Below are positions 7,765 to 14,945 of a stretch of 48,836 bases of DNA, piece by piece. Numbering within the stretch: position 1 is the stretch's first letter; the number at the start of each line of letters is the position of its first letter. Below the pieces are notes generated by a model. That model made no database searches and was not told the origin of the DNA. It worked only from the letters and a program-made list of their open reading frames with translations. The position numbers were made by a program, and so were the translations under genes. Source of the DNA: Gammaproteobacteria bacterium (GTDB taxonomy: Bacteria > Pseudomonadota > Gammaproteobacteria > Chromatiales > Chromatiaceae). The stretch spans positions 1-48,836 of the forward strand of contig JASBTJ010000094.1 in the NCBI GenBank assembly GCA_030148485.1, in the 5' to 3' direction.

Positions 7765-7885
7765 CGGCAAGACATGTTGTTGTGGTCCTTCCTTGTCCGT
7801 TCTTGTGATTGTTTCCCCGTGCTTCTCCTCCGACGGACGCGGCGACTTTCGGCCTGCTGCCCAGTCTTCCTCCTTATAAACTCCG
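7740..7885 (-). ncRNA. Candidate GGA-rich small RNA (CsrB/RsmZ-like?)
   Basis: Between the RRM gene and the terminator lies about 145 nt with no convincing coding frame. On the minus strand it follows a TATAGT (-10-like, 7890-7895) and ends in a classical terminator. It has about nine GGA triplets, several in A-x-GGA context (AAGGAGGAAG, TCGGAGGAG, ACGGGGA, ACGGAC, AAGGAAGGACC), the motif bound by CsrA/RsmA. GTCCGT and ACGGAC can pair to enclose part of it. It could equally be the long 3' UTR of the RRM gene; no clear -35 or GacA box was found. Confidence 0.3.
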
Positions 7886-7936
7886 GGCCACTATACGGCG
7901 CGGCCAACGGAATTGGAAGGACCACATCGTCTAGGG

Positions 7937-8200
7937 TTATTGGCGGGGGTGGTTCTCCTTGGGGCGAGCCTCGTTGACGCGCAGGTCACGGCCGTTCAAT
8001 GCCTTGCCGTTCATACCGGCAATGGCGTTGTCCGCTGCCTGTTTGTCCGGCATCTCGACAAAGCCGAAACCCTTCGAGCGGCCATTGCCGCGATCGATGA
8101 CGATCTTCGCGGAACGCACTTCACCGTAGCTTCCAAAGATGTTTCGCAGTTCGTCTTCCGTGATTGGATAGGGCAGGTTGCCCACGTAGATACTGGTCAT
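7937..8200 (-). CDS. Single-RRM RNA-binding protein
   Basis: 87 residues, almost entirely one RNA recognition motif: RNP2 I-Y-V-G-N-L at residues 4-9 and RNP1 K-G-F-G-F-V-E-M at 43-50, with a short basic tail. These small bacterial RRM proteins bind single-stranded RNA and are often cold- or stress-induced. I chose the ATG at 8200, giving the usual M-x-x-I-Y-V-G-N-L opening; the ORF extends upstream with unrelated sequence. A candidate GGA-rich RNA and terminator lie immediately downstream on the same strand. Confidence 0.9.
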   Translation of the reverse strand: MTSIYVGNLPYPITEDELRNIFGSYGEVRSAKIVIDRGNGRSKGFGFVEMPDKQAADNAIAGMNGKALNGRDLRVNEARPKENHPRQ

Positions 8201-8374
8201 TTCCGTGATCCATAAGGTGCCGCATAACGCGTTCATGTGCGTGCTGGCGGGCGGCACGAGGCCAACACGAACAACGCCCGGCACGACGTCGTGTCGAGTC
8301 GGGCGATATCTGCCGTCCGTCAGTGCGAACGGGCTGAAGTCTTACATATACAGCCGGAGCGGATGTGACCGCCG

Positions 8375-8803
8375 TCAGGCGATCGCCACCAGCTCCAGTT
8401 CAAAAACCAGATCCTGGCCCGCGAGGGGGTGGTTGCCATCAAGGGTGACGGACTCCTCGGTGAAGGCCACCACGGTGTAGCGCATCGGGTGTCCGTCGGG
8501 CGAGCTGCCTTGCAATGCCAGTCCCTCGGACAACTCGATCCCTTCGGGCATCAGTGCGCGGGGTACTTCTTCGAGCAGTTCGTCGTAGCGTGGGCCATAG
8601 GCTTCGTCGGCCGGGATGGTCACGGTACGGGTCTCGCCCAGTGCCATATCGGACACCGCCTGTTCGAAACCGGGGATCAGTTGACCCTCACCGAGGGTGA
8701 ATTCCAGGGGCTCACCGCCGCCGGACGTATCGAACTGGGTGCCATCGGTGAGGGTGCCGGTGTAGTGCACCTGCACCTTATCGCCTTGCTTGGGTTGGGA
8801 CAT
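8375..8803 (-). CDS. FKBP-type peptidyl-prolyl isomerase (SlyD/SlpA-like)
   Basis: 142 residues. The FKBP core is split by an insert as in SlyD/SlpA: the start (V-x-V-H-Y-T-G-T-L-x-D-G-x-x-F-D-T-S), then L-I-P-G-F-E-x-A-V and M-A-L-G-E, an inserted-flap region from about 70 to 120 (A-Y-G-P-R, then a V-A-F-T-E segment), and the L-A-G-Q-D-L-x-F-x-x-x-L end. Such proteins catalyse prolyl isomerisation and have chaperone activity. There is no histidine-rich metal tail. ATG at 8803 follows a GGAGAG site. Confidence 0.88.
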   Translation of the reverse strand: MSQPKQGDKVQVHYTGTLTDGTQFDTSGGGEPLEFTLGEGQLIPGFEQAVSDMALGETRTVTIPADEAYGPRYDELLEEVPRALMPEGIELSEGLALQGSSPDGHPMRYTVVAFTEESVTLDGNHPLAGQDLVFELELVAIA

Positions 8804-9212
8804 TGCGTCTCTCCGTTGTGCGTCGGTGGGAACCACTGTTCAGCGGCGGGGAAAACAAAGGACGCAACTTCATCTTCGGGGGCGTCAAACAGGAATCTCG
8901 CCCATAACCTAGACCGGATTGCCAGCGCTGACAAGCGCATGGCGTTGCATGGAGCGGGATTATTCGCGCGCCCACGGGGTGGCGCAAGAGCAGCGCGACG
9001 TGGCGTCGCAGGATGCGGTGAAGGGCGAAAGACCGGGAGAGGCGGAATACGCTGTGGTCCTTGAACGGCGTATCGGCATCCGCCACTTGCGCGTCGCCGA
9101 TCCAGGCCGCTACGGGCCGCGACGGGTCGCTAACTCCGGCGGTTTGGCCGCGCACGGCCGGATTCCGTTCGCCCGACTCTTGGGTCCGGATCTAACCAGA
9201 ACATCCCGCTCA
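8804..9212. other. Intergenic region without a supported gene
   Basis: About 410 bp between the FKBP gene and the hairpin behind the PhnD-like gene. Open frames exist on both strands but have arginine/alanine-rich shadow composition and no good ribosome sites. It should contain the FKBP promoter; I see no repeat or RNA. Confidence 0.5.
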
Positions 9213-9236
9213 GCCGCCCCCGGTTGCGGGGGCGGC
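9213..9236. terminator. Strong GC hairpin just after the PhnD-like gene
   Basis: A ten-base-pair stem, GCCGCCCCCG with CGGGGGCGGC, around a GTTG loop, six bases past the stop on the minus strand. It lacks a clear T run, so it is either an inefficient terminator or a 3' stability element. Confidence 0.5.
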
Positions 9237-9241
9237 GCCGG

Positions 9242-10159
9242 TCAATAGTCTTCGCCGAGGGTGAACTTGACGATTTCGCGGACCTTGGCGAAATCCTCGT
9301 CGCTGGCGGCCCGGAAGGCGGTGACCTTGGCCTTTTTCAGGATATCCATGCCTGCTTCGGTCTTGTCCAGTCCGATCATCAGCTGCTGGATCTTTTGCGA
9401 CATCTGTGCCGGCATGTCCTGTTTGACGGCCCACGGCAACTGCACGAACGGCTCGCTTCGAGCGAGCCGTTTCATGTCGTTGGTGTTGATCTTGTCGCGC
9501 ACCACCTTTAGGCCGATGACCACATCACCCGCGCCGGCGGCGTCGAAGATCGAGCGATATACGTTGAGCATCGCGGCGGGCGGGTTCTTGGAAAAGGACT
9601 CCTCGAAGTCGCGCTTCGGCTCCAGGCCGGCCTTTTTCAGAATCGACAGGGGGGCGATATACGACCCCATGGCCTTGCGGCCACCGCCGAACAGGATGCG
9701 TTTGCCACGCAGGTCTTCCACCGAATTGATGCCGCTGTCCTTCCGTACGAACAGGGCGCCGGCGATTTCGTTGCGGCCGAATTCCTCGTTGGTGGCCAGC
9801 ACGTGATAACCGAAGCGTGCGTGGCTGACGATGTAATGGTATTGGTTGAAGTGGACCAGGTCGTATTCCTTGTTGGTCACGCCTTCCCAAAACTGCTTGA
9901 AGTTCAACGGGACCACCAGTCGCACGTTGGCGTTCAATTGTTTGGACAGGTATTTCGCCAATGGGCGGAAGGCCGCGCGGGTCACGGCCAGATTGCGGCG
10001 CGGGAAGATGCCCATGGTGATGGTGGGGCGTTCCGCAGAGGGTGTGATGGCCGGCTTGGCCGATTCGCTGGACTGGTCCGAACAGCCGAGCAAAATCAGA
10101 CTGGCCAGACCTGCCGCAAGCCATCCCACGGCGCGACGACGTGCGTTTTGATACCGCAT
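9242..10159 (-). CDS. PhnD-like phosphate/phosphonate-type substrate-binding lipoprotein
   Basis: 305 residues with a lipoprotein signal peptide (lipobox L-L-G-C, C26) and the PhnD/PtxB fold: M-G-I-F-P-R-R-N opening, a V-P-L-N-F-K-Q-F-W-E-G segment, Y-D-L-V-H-F-N-Q-Y-H-Y, D-L-R-G-K-R-I-L-F-G-G-G, and A-M-G-S-Y-I-A-P in the ligand-contact region. Members bind phosphonate, phosphite or other anions for ABC import. No permease or ATPase is beside it, so it is an orphan binding protein, perhaps a sensor subunit. A GGGGAGGAG ribosome site precedes the ATG. Confidence 0.85.
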   Translation of the reverse strand: MRYQNARRRAVGWLAAGLASLILLGCSDQSSESAKPAITPSAERPTITMGIFPRRNLAVTRAAFRPLAKYLSKQLNANVRLVVPLNFKQFWEGVTNKEYDLVHFNQYHYIVSHARFGYHVLATNEEFGRNEIAGALFVRKDSGINSVEDLRGKRILFGGGRKAMGSYIAPLSILKKAGLEPKRDFEESFSKNPPAAMLNVYRSIFDAAGAGDVVIGLKVVRDKINTNDMKRLARSEPFVQLPWAVKQDMPAQMSQKIQQLMIGLDKTEAGMDILKKAKVTAFRAASDEDFAKVREIVKFTLGEDY

Positions 10160-10619
10160 CGTTACTCCTCCCCTTTTGTGCTTATGCTTTTATTGGTTTG
10201 CGCTCGGACGCTGTTATTGCGTTGTGGCGTCGAGCGGATCCTGTGCGGATACGGTACCCTTGCAGGCGCGAAAGCGCCAGTTTGCGGTGTTTTCCGAGCT
10301 GTCCGGCGTGTGATGTCGAGCTACTGGGGGGGTGTCGTTTCGCCTCGACGGCCATCGGTAGCGGGCACGCCGATGCTGCGACCTGCACGCCTGTGTTTCC
10401 AGGCGGCTGGTTCGCTCTGTGCTGTCCGATCAGCCCCAGAAGATGCACGCTCAACGGTGCTGTACTGAGCGCCGTCTATCGGGAAGGGCTGTGCGGCCGC
10501 AGTCTCTTACGCCGCCGGTTGTCGGCCAAGTCAACGTCTTCTGTTGATAGATGGGGGCAAAACACCGCATGACACCAGTCCGCCGCGGTGTCTGGGGTTG
10601 CGAGCCGACTAGGTGCTCC
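10160..10619. other. Intergenic region without a supported gene
   Basis: 460 bp. Possible frames on both strands are short and lack ribosome sites. The right end, near 10563-10594, has ACACCGC/GCGGTGT arms that could fold on the minus strand behind the GlcG-like gene, with TTT following. Otherwise nothing recognised. Confidence 0.45.
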
Positions 10620-11110
10620 TCAGTCCCCGGTCAGTTCCAGGGTCTCGCCCATGGCTGCCAGTCCTGCTTGGGTGCACAGCGCGTCGGTATCGCCGGGCGT
10701 CTGCCGCTGTGGAGCGCCGGATACGCCAATGCCCCCGTAGAAATGGCCACCCGCCTGGATGGGTAGTCCGCCGCCGATGCGCATAACCCCCGGGATGTCG
10801 GCCATGAAGGTGCGCGTAGCCAAGGTGCCGGTGTCGGCGCGAAAGGTGACCGCCGTGTAGGCCTTGCCCTGGGCCACGTCGATGGTGTGCGGCCCCGCCA
10901 AGGGATCCCGGGCGAAGAACAACAGGCGGCCATCACGACCGACCAGGGCTACCGCAACCTGGAAACCGCGCGCGGCACAATCGTCGATAGCCGCCATCAC
11001 GCCTTGTTGCGCCGTGGCCGGCGTCAGAGCGCGCAGGGTGGCGAAGGGAGGGGCTCGGCGATGGCTCCAGCGGTCAGGCCGAGGCCCAGCAAAGGTGCGA
11101 AACGGTGCAT
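10620..11110 (-). pseudogene. GlcG/HbpS-like heme-binding-fold protein with N-terminal frameshift
   Basis: The last ~145 codons encode a GlcG/HbpS/PduO-C-type domain (Q-V-A-V-A-L-V-G-R-D-G, then G-P-H-T-I-D-V-A-Q-G-K-A-Y-T-A and G-G-L-P-I-Q-A-G-G-x-x-x-G-G-I-G-V-S-G-A). The expected signal peptide, M-H-R-F-A-P-L-L-G-L-G-L-T-A-G-A, is present with its own GAGGAGG ribosome site (ATG at 11110) but in another frame. One missing G after codon 19 (about base 11053) would join the two parts smoothly. As sequenced the protein cannot be secreted intact; it is a recent pseudogene or a sequence error. The family binds heme or acts as an extracellular sensor partner. Confidence 0.75.
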
Positions 11111-11194
11111 GACGGTGCCTCCTCGGGTTCCGGGATTGCTGTGTTTGAGATAGCACAGCAACGGCTGCGCTTGGTACGCCCGCCGGGGCTGGCG

Positions 11195-11467
11195 CTATTC
11201 CGCCGGCGGCGGCAACCGGCGTTCACCGTTTACCAGCCGTTCCTTTTCGCACCGGGGGAGTCTCTTGACCCGGTACTCCAGGCGGAGCGCTTGCGCTCGG
11301 TCGCCCGCGGGTGTGCGATAGACCAGGGTCAGGGGGCCGCGACCGCGCAGGTACTTGGCGCCTTTGCCTGTCTGGTGTTCGTTGAAACGGCGGTCCACGT
11401 CGGTGGCAATTCCGGTGTACAGGCTACCGTCGGCGCAGCGGACCAAATAGAGCTGCCAGTGGCTCAT
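11195..11467 (-). CDS. GIY-YIG domain protein (UPF0213/YhbQ-like)
   Basis: 90 residues, one GIY-YIG nuclease-fold domain: the L-Y-L-V-R-C strand, Y-T-G-I at residues 17-20, an arginine-containing V-D-R-R-F-N-E-H-Q helix, and G-K-G-A-K-Y-L-R. The family resembles the UvrC N-terminal nuclease; YhbQ in E. coli has been linked to DNA cleavage/repair, but function is loosely defined. ATG at 11467, five bases after the stop of the upstream gene, so the two form an operon. Confidence 0.85.
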   Translation of the reverse strand: MSHWQLYLVRCADGSLYTGIATDVDRRFNEHQTGKGAKYLRGRGPLTLVYRTPAGDRAQALRLEYRVKRLPRCEKERLVNGERRLPPPAE

Positions 11468-11472
11468 GGGCG

Positions 11473-11853
11473 TCAGTTCGGTTCGCCCAGCGCCTGCGCC
11501 AGTAACGCTTCCTTGACGGGATGGGGCAGCACCACGCGGATGTCGAACAGCTCCCGGAGTTTGTCGACATGCGGTAATTCGGCCTTGCTCACCAGTACGA
11601 TCACTTTGGCGTCTGGCGCGTATTTGCGCAGGCTGTGCAAAAAGACGTCCAGATTGCTCACGTTGACGCCCGCATAGTTGTTGCCGTAGCCGTAGAAGAA
11701 CTCGGCTACGACCACGTCCGGTGGTCGTTTCTTCAGTTCGCTCATCGCCTTGCGGGCGGACGTCAGGCAAACATGTTCGTAGCCCAATTGCCGATACAAG
11801 CGGCTGAAGTCGGGGTGGCTGGGCGATTCGATCAGTGAATAGACAAGCGGCAT
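11473..11853 (-). CDS. Hypothetical protein with receiver-like alternating fold
   Basis: 126 residues. The pattern of buried beta strands (V-Y-S-L-I-E-S, D-V-V-V-A-E-F, K-V-I-V-L-V-S, I-R-V-V-L-P) alternating with helices suggests a flavodoxin/receiver-like fold, but there is no acidic pocket at the N-terminus and glutamate-phenylalanine sits where the phosphoaspartate would be. A Y-G-Y-G-N-N-Y-A insert is distinctive. I do not know a named family. Co-transcribed with the GIY-YIG gene. Confidence 0.6.
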   Translation of the reverse strand: MPLVYSLIESPSHPDFSRLYRQLGYEHVCLTSARKAMSELKKRPPDVVVAEFFYGYGNNYAGVNVSNLDVFLHSLRKYAPDAKVIVLVSKAELPHVDKLRELFDIRVVLPHPVKEALLAQALGEPN

Positions 11854-11961
11854 GGGTCTGGCTCTTTGGCGGGCGGTGGTATTTTGCCATCCCACGCCGG
11901 GCTGTGCGCGGCGGGTGCTTGCGGGTAGCTTGTGTCGAATAAATAGATGGAGAGACCGACG

Positions 11962-12321
11962 ATGCTCGAGTCACTGGCCGTGCTGTTGCTTTGCCAGCTG
12001 TTGGGCGAATTGATTGTGATTGCCACCGACTGGCCGATACCCGGCCCGGTGCTGGGGATGGCCGTGCTGTTTGCGGGGCTGATGATCAAGGGCGATATAC
12101 CACAGCCGCTGGTGCAGACCGCCAATGGGTTGCTGGCGCACCTGTCACTGCTGTTCGTGCCCGCTGGCGTGGGGGTGATGACTCACCTGACCCTGCTCGG
12201 CAATCAGTGGTTGCCGCTGACCGCGTCGTTGCTGGTCAGCACCTTGTTGACCATTGCTGTAACCGGTTGGGTGATGCAGCGGCTGAGCGGATCCGGGACC
12301 GACGAAGGGGACGTTCGATGA
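11962..12321 (+). CDS. lrgA: LrgA/CidA-family holin-like protein
   Basis: 119 residues with four hydrophobic helices and the family segments L-L-L-C-Q-L-L-G-E near the start, P-I-P-G-P-V-L-G-M near 30, and [10 protein letters not shown] near 70. LrgA/CidA proteins are small membrane proteins that act with LrgB/CidB in murein-hydrolase control or pyruvate uptake. I start at 11962 because GGAGAG lies eight bases before it; an ATG at 11947 has no ribosome site. It overlaps lrgB by four bases. Confidence 0.88.
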   Translation: MLESLAVLLLCQLLGELIVIATDWPIPGPVLGMAVLFAGLMIKGDIPQPLVQTANGLLAHLSLLFVPAGVGVMTHLTLLGNQWLPLTASLLVSTLLTIAVTGWVMQRLSGSGTDEGDVR

Positions 12322-13040
12322 ACGATCGGGTCGCCGCACTATGGGTGTATTTGTCCGCGACGCCGCTGTTGCATCTGACGTTGACGGTGTGCGTTTTTGT
12401 GTTGGCGAGACGCCTTTATCACCGCGCCGGACGCAATGCATGGCTCAATCCGGTGCTGGTCACGGTATTGTTCATCGTGCTGTTCCTGGTGGCGACCGGC
12501 ACGCCTTATCAGCGGTATTTCGAGGGCGCTCAGTTCGTGCACTTTCTGCTGGGTCCAGCGACCGTCGCCTTGGCGGTGCCTTTGTATCGTCAGTGGCGAT
12601 TGATGGCACGGCACCCGCTGGCACTGCTGGTTTCCATTACGACCGGTTCCCTGACCGCCTTGCTGTCAGCGGTGCTGGTCGCCAAGCTTGCCGGTGCCGG
12701 CAATCAGACGTTGGTGTCGTTGGCGCCCAAGTCGGTGACCACGCCGGTTGCGATGGGTATCGCCGAGCGTTTGGGCGGGTTGCCGTCATTGACGGCGGTA
12801 CTGGTGATTCTCACTGGCATCCTGGGAGCGGCCGTCGGCCCGTGGCTGTTGCAGCGGCTGCGGATAACCAATCCCATGGCCCAAGGCCTGGCGTTGGGGG
12901 TGGCATCCCACGGCATCGGCACGGGACGTGCAGTCTACTTGAGCGAGGTGGCCGCTGCCTTTGCCGGGTTGGCGATGGGGCTGAACGGCTTGGCCACGGC
13001 GATCCTGCTGCCTTTGCTGTGGGGGTGGTGGGTCGGGTGA
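12318..13040 (+). CDS. lrgB: LrgB/CidB-family membrane protein
   Basis: 240 residues with about six to eight hydrophobic helices. Diagnostic blocks are L-N-P-V-L near 47, the F-L-L-G-P-A-T-V-A-L-A-V-P segment, S-L-A-P-K-S-V-T-T-P-V-A near 140, and G-V-A-S-H-G-I-G-T-G-R-A near 200. It partners LrgA; the overlapping ATGA shows translational coupling. No LysR- or LytTR-type regulator is adjacent, unlike many lrgAB loci. Confidence 0.9.
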   Translation: MNDRVAALWVYLSATPLLHLTLTVCVFVLARRLYHRAGRNAWLNPVLVTVLFIVLFLVATGTPYQRYFEGAQFVHFLLGPATVALAVPLYRQWRLMARHPLALLVSITTGSLTALLSAVLVAKLAGAGNQTLVSLAPKSVTTPVAMGIAERLGGLPSLTAVLVILTGILGAAVGPWLLQRLRITNPMAQGLALGVASHGIGTGRAVYLSEVAAAFAGLAMGLNGLATAILLPLLWGWWVG

Positions 13041-13085
13041 GCGTGCTGGGCAGGGGCGTCGCGCAAGGGCCCGTGCGGTGGGGTA

Positions 13086-13598
13086 TTACGGTTCTGCGCA
13101 CCGCAGCGCGTCCCCGCAGCAACGGCACAGGTAGGCGGTGCCCCGGCGAGCGCGGTTGTGTCGCGTGGTGCTGAGTTGATGGGTCCGGCAGGCGCATTGA
13201 TAGCGCCAGCGCCGCTGGGTGCGTATTGCGGTATCGGTGTCGAAGGTATGACAACGACGCGGCTGTGGCACACCGAGCCAATGCATCACCCGCCGCCATT
13301 CGGCGCCATGGGGCCGGACGTGGCCGTGGCACACGTGCGTCACGGCGTGGGCGACTTCGTGGGGGACGGTCTCGGCAATGAAGGCGTCCGGTTGTCGCGC
13401 GGCCAGTGACAGGTTGTAACGAATCACCAGACGCCCGTCGGCATAGCGGCGAAGCTGACCGGCGACGCGGCCTCGCAGGTCCAGGCGGATCTGCACCTGG
13501 GGCATGGTGCGGGCCGCTTGTCGTAGCAGCGGGGTCGCCTGTTGCAGGCAGGCCTGTGTCGCGGCGATCAGCCGCGCGCCGAGATCGTCAGTCGTCAT
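13086..13598 (-). CDS. SprT-like zinc metalloprotease-fold protein
   Basis: 170 residues. The zinc-binding H-E-V-A-H is at residues 80-84, with H-G-A-E-W at 97-101 supplying the third ligand, as in SprT/Spartan. The C-terminus is a zinc ribbon (C135-x-C137 and a C-R-C-C cluster at 158-161). Spartan proteins cut DNA-protein crosslinks, but the function of bacterial SprT is poorly known. The N-terminal 30 residues are a helical extension. Its start overlaps the PsiE-like gene end by 11 bases. Confidence 0.85.
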   Translation of the reverse strand: MTTDDLGARLIAATQACLQQATPLLRQAARTMPQVQIRLDLRGRVAGQLRRYADGRLVIRYNLSLAARQPDAFIAETVPHEVAHAVTHVCHGHVRPHGAEWRRVMHWLGVPQPRRCHTFDTDTAIRTQRRWRYQCACRTHQLSTTRHNRARRGTAYLCRCCGDALRCAEP

Positions 13599-13998
13599 CG
13601 TCGGCGGTGCGCGGGTAGGGATAGCGCATATGGCCGTAACGGATCACCAGCACGGCCAGGCCGAGGATCAGGGCCGCGCCGGCGACGGCGATGATGCGCC
13701 AGTTGTCCATTTCCTTCATGTCCAGGATCAGATACCGCGCCAGGGCCACGATTGCGATATACAGCGGCATGCGCACCGGCAGCTTTCCGGACTTCAGGTA
13801 GATGCCGACCATTGCCAGCACTTCCAGGTAGATGAACAGCAACAGCAGATCGGCGAGGGTCACCGTCCGCGCCTGGATCATGGTCATCACTTCCAGAGCG
13901 ATGGAGATCACCGTGGCGATTGCGATCACCGCCAGGCCGAGGTCCTCAAGGTGGCCCAGCGCTCGGCTGCCTTTGCGCTGCAGGGGAGACATCGACAT
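13588..13998 (-). CDS. PsiE-like (phosphate-starvation-inducible E) membrane protein
   Basis: 136 residues with four hydrophobic helices and the family pattern: a first helix beginning L-E-D-L-G-L-A-V-I-A, an L-L-L-L-F-I-Y-L-E segment, K-L-P-V-R-M-P-L-Y-I-A, and L-A-R-Y-L-I-L-D. PsiE is phosphate- and cAMP-regulated in E. coli but has no known biochemical function. Two in-frame ATGs lie close together (13998 and 13992). It is downstream of gloA by three bases and upstream of the SprT-like gene, so the three probably form one transcript. Confidence 0.8.
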   Translation of the reverse strand: MSMSPLQRKGSRALGHLEDLGLAVIAIATVISIALEVMTMIQARTVTLADLLLLFIYLEVLAMVGIYLKSGKLPVRMPLYIAIVALARYLILDMKEMDNWRIIAVAGAALILGLAVLVIRYGHMRYPYPRTADDDD

Positions 13999-14001
13999 GC
14001 T

Positions 14002-14385
14002 TCAGCGCTTCCCTATCAGCTCGATGGGATAACCGTCAGGGTCCTCGACGAAGGCGATGAGGGTGGTCCCGGCGTTCATCGGCCCGGCCTCGCGCAGGAT
14101 CTTCCCACCTTGATCCTTGATGCGGGCCGCCGCGTCGTACACGTCGTCCACCTCGATGGCGATGTGGCCGTAGGCGTTGCCCAAGTCGTACTCGCTCACG
14201 CCCCAGTTGTAGGTCAGCTCAATGACGGTGTTGTCCGACTCGTCGCCGTAGCCGAGAAAGGCCAGGGTGAACTTGCCGTCCGGATACTCCTTCTGACGCA
14301 GCAGCCGCATGCCCAGGACCTCGGTGTAGAACTTGATGGAACGCGCTAGGTCGGCGGTCCGGAGCATGGTGTGCAGGATACGCAT
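14002..14385 (-). CDS. gloA: Lactoylglutathione lyase (glyoxalase I)
   Basis: 127 residues. Metal ligands fall exactly where E. coli GloA has them: H5, E56, H74 and E122. The enzyme converts the hemithioacetal of methylglyoxal and glutathione to S-lactoylglutathione in the cytoplasm. The length suggests the Ni/Co-type short class. An AAGGAGG ribosome site lies seven bases before the ATG. No glyoxalase II gene is in the window. Confidence 0.95.
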   Translation of the reverse strand: MRILHTMLRTADLARSIKFYTEVLGMRLLRQKEYPDGKFTLAFLGYGDESDNTVIELTYNWGVSEYDLGNAYGHIAIEVDDVYDAAARIKDQGGKILREAGPMNAGTTLIAFVEDPDGYPIELIGKR

Positions 14386-14414
14386 GCGGCCTCCTTATTC
14401 AGTGCATGAAACAG

Positions 14415-14870
14415 TCAGGATTTGGGCGCATTTTGCGCCAGCCAGCGGTCGAGTGCATTGGCAAAGCGCTGTCGGTCGGTCTGGTCGAGCGGTGGCGGAC
14501 CGCCGCCCTGGATGCCTGATCCGCGCAGGGTGTCCATGAAATCACGCATGTTGAGGCGTTCACGGATATTGTCACGGGTGTACAGCTCGCCGCGCGGATT
14601 GAGCGCGGCGACATCGTTGTCGATCAGTTCGGCCGCGAGCGGGATGTCGGCAGTGATCACCAGGTCGCCGGGGTCGGCGCTCTGCACGATGTGATTGTCC
14701 GCCACGTCGAATCCCGCGCTTACGTGAACGGACCGGATCAGCCGTGACGGCGGGGTGGTCAGCGGCTGATTGGCCACCAGGATCAACGGGCAACCGACAC
14801 GTTCGGCGGCCCGGTAGAGGATTTCCTTGATCACCTTGGGGCAGGCGTCGGCGTCGACCCATATCTGCAT
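14415..14870 (-). CDS. yaiI: YaiI/YqxD (UPF0178) family protein
   Basis: 151 residues, the usual length. The start [15 protein letters not shown] is the family signature, followed by [11 protein letters not shown] and L-N-P-R-G-E-L-Y-T. The clustered aspartates recall PIN/FEN-type nuclease folds, but no activity is established for the family. Separated from gloA by 29 bases and probably co-transcribed. Confidence 0.92.
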   Translation of the reverse strand: MQIWVDADACPKVIKEILYRAAERVGCPLILVANQPLTTPPSRLIRSVHVSAGFDVADNHIVQSADPGDLVITADIPLAAELIDNDVAALNPRGELYTRDNIRERLNMRDFMDTLRGSGIQGGGPPPLDQTDRQRFANALDRWLAQNAPKS

Positions 14871-14945
14871 GCTAGGCTCTTTGGTTGCGGCGTGATACGC
14901 GGCCTATTGTCCCAGAACCCGCCGGCCAAGACACCGGAGACCACC

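Noticed and set aside
10141..10572. 143-residue plus-strand ORF between the PhnD-like and GlcG-like genes
   Set aside because: Cysteine/arginine-rich shadow composition and it begins inside the PhnD-like gene's start region.
13588..14349. Long plus-strand frames opposite gloA and psiE-like genes
   Set aside because: Histidine/glutamine-rich antisense composition; the minus-strand genes have clear families.
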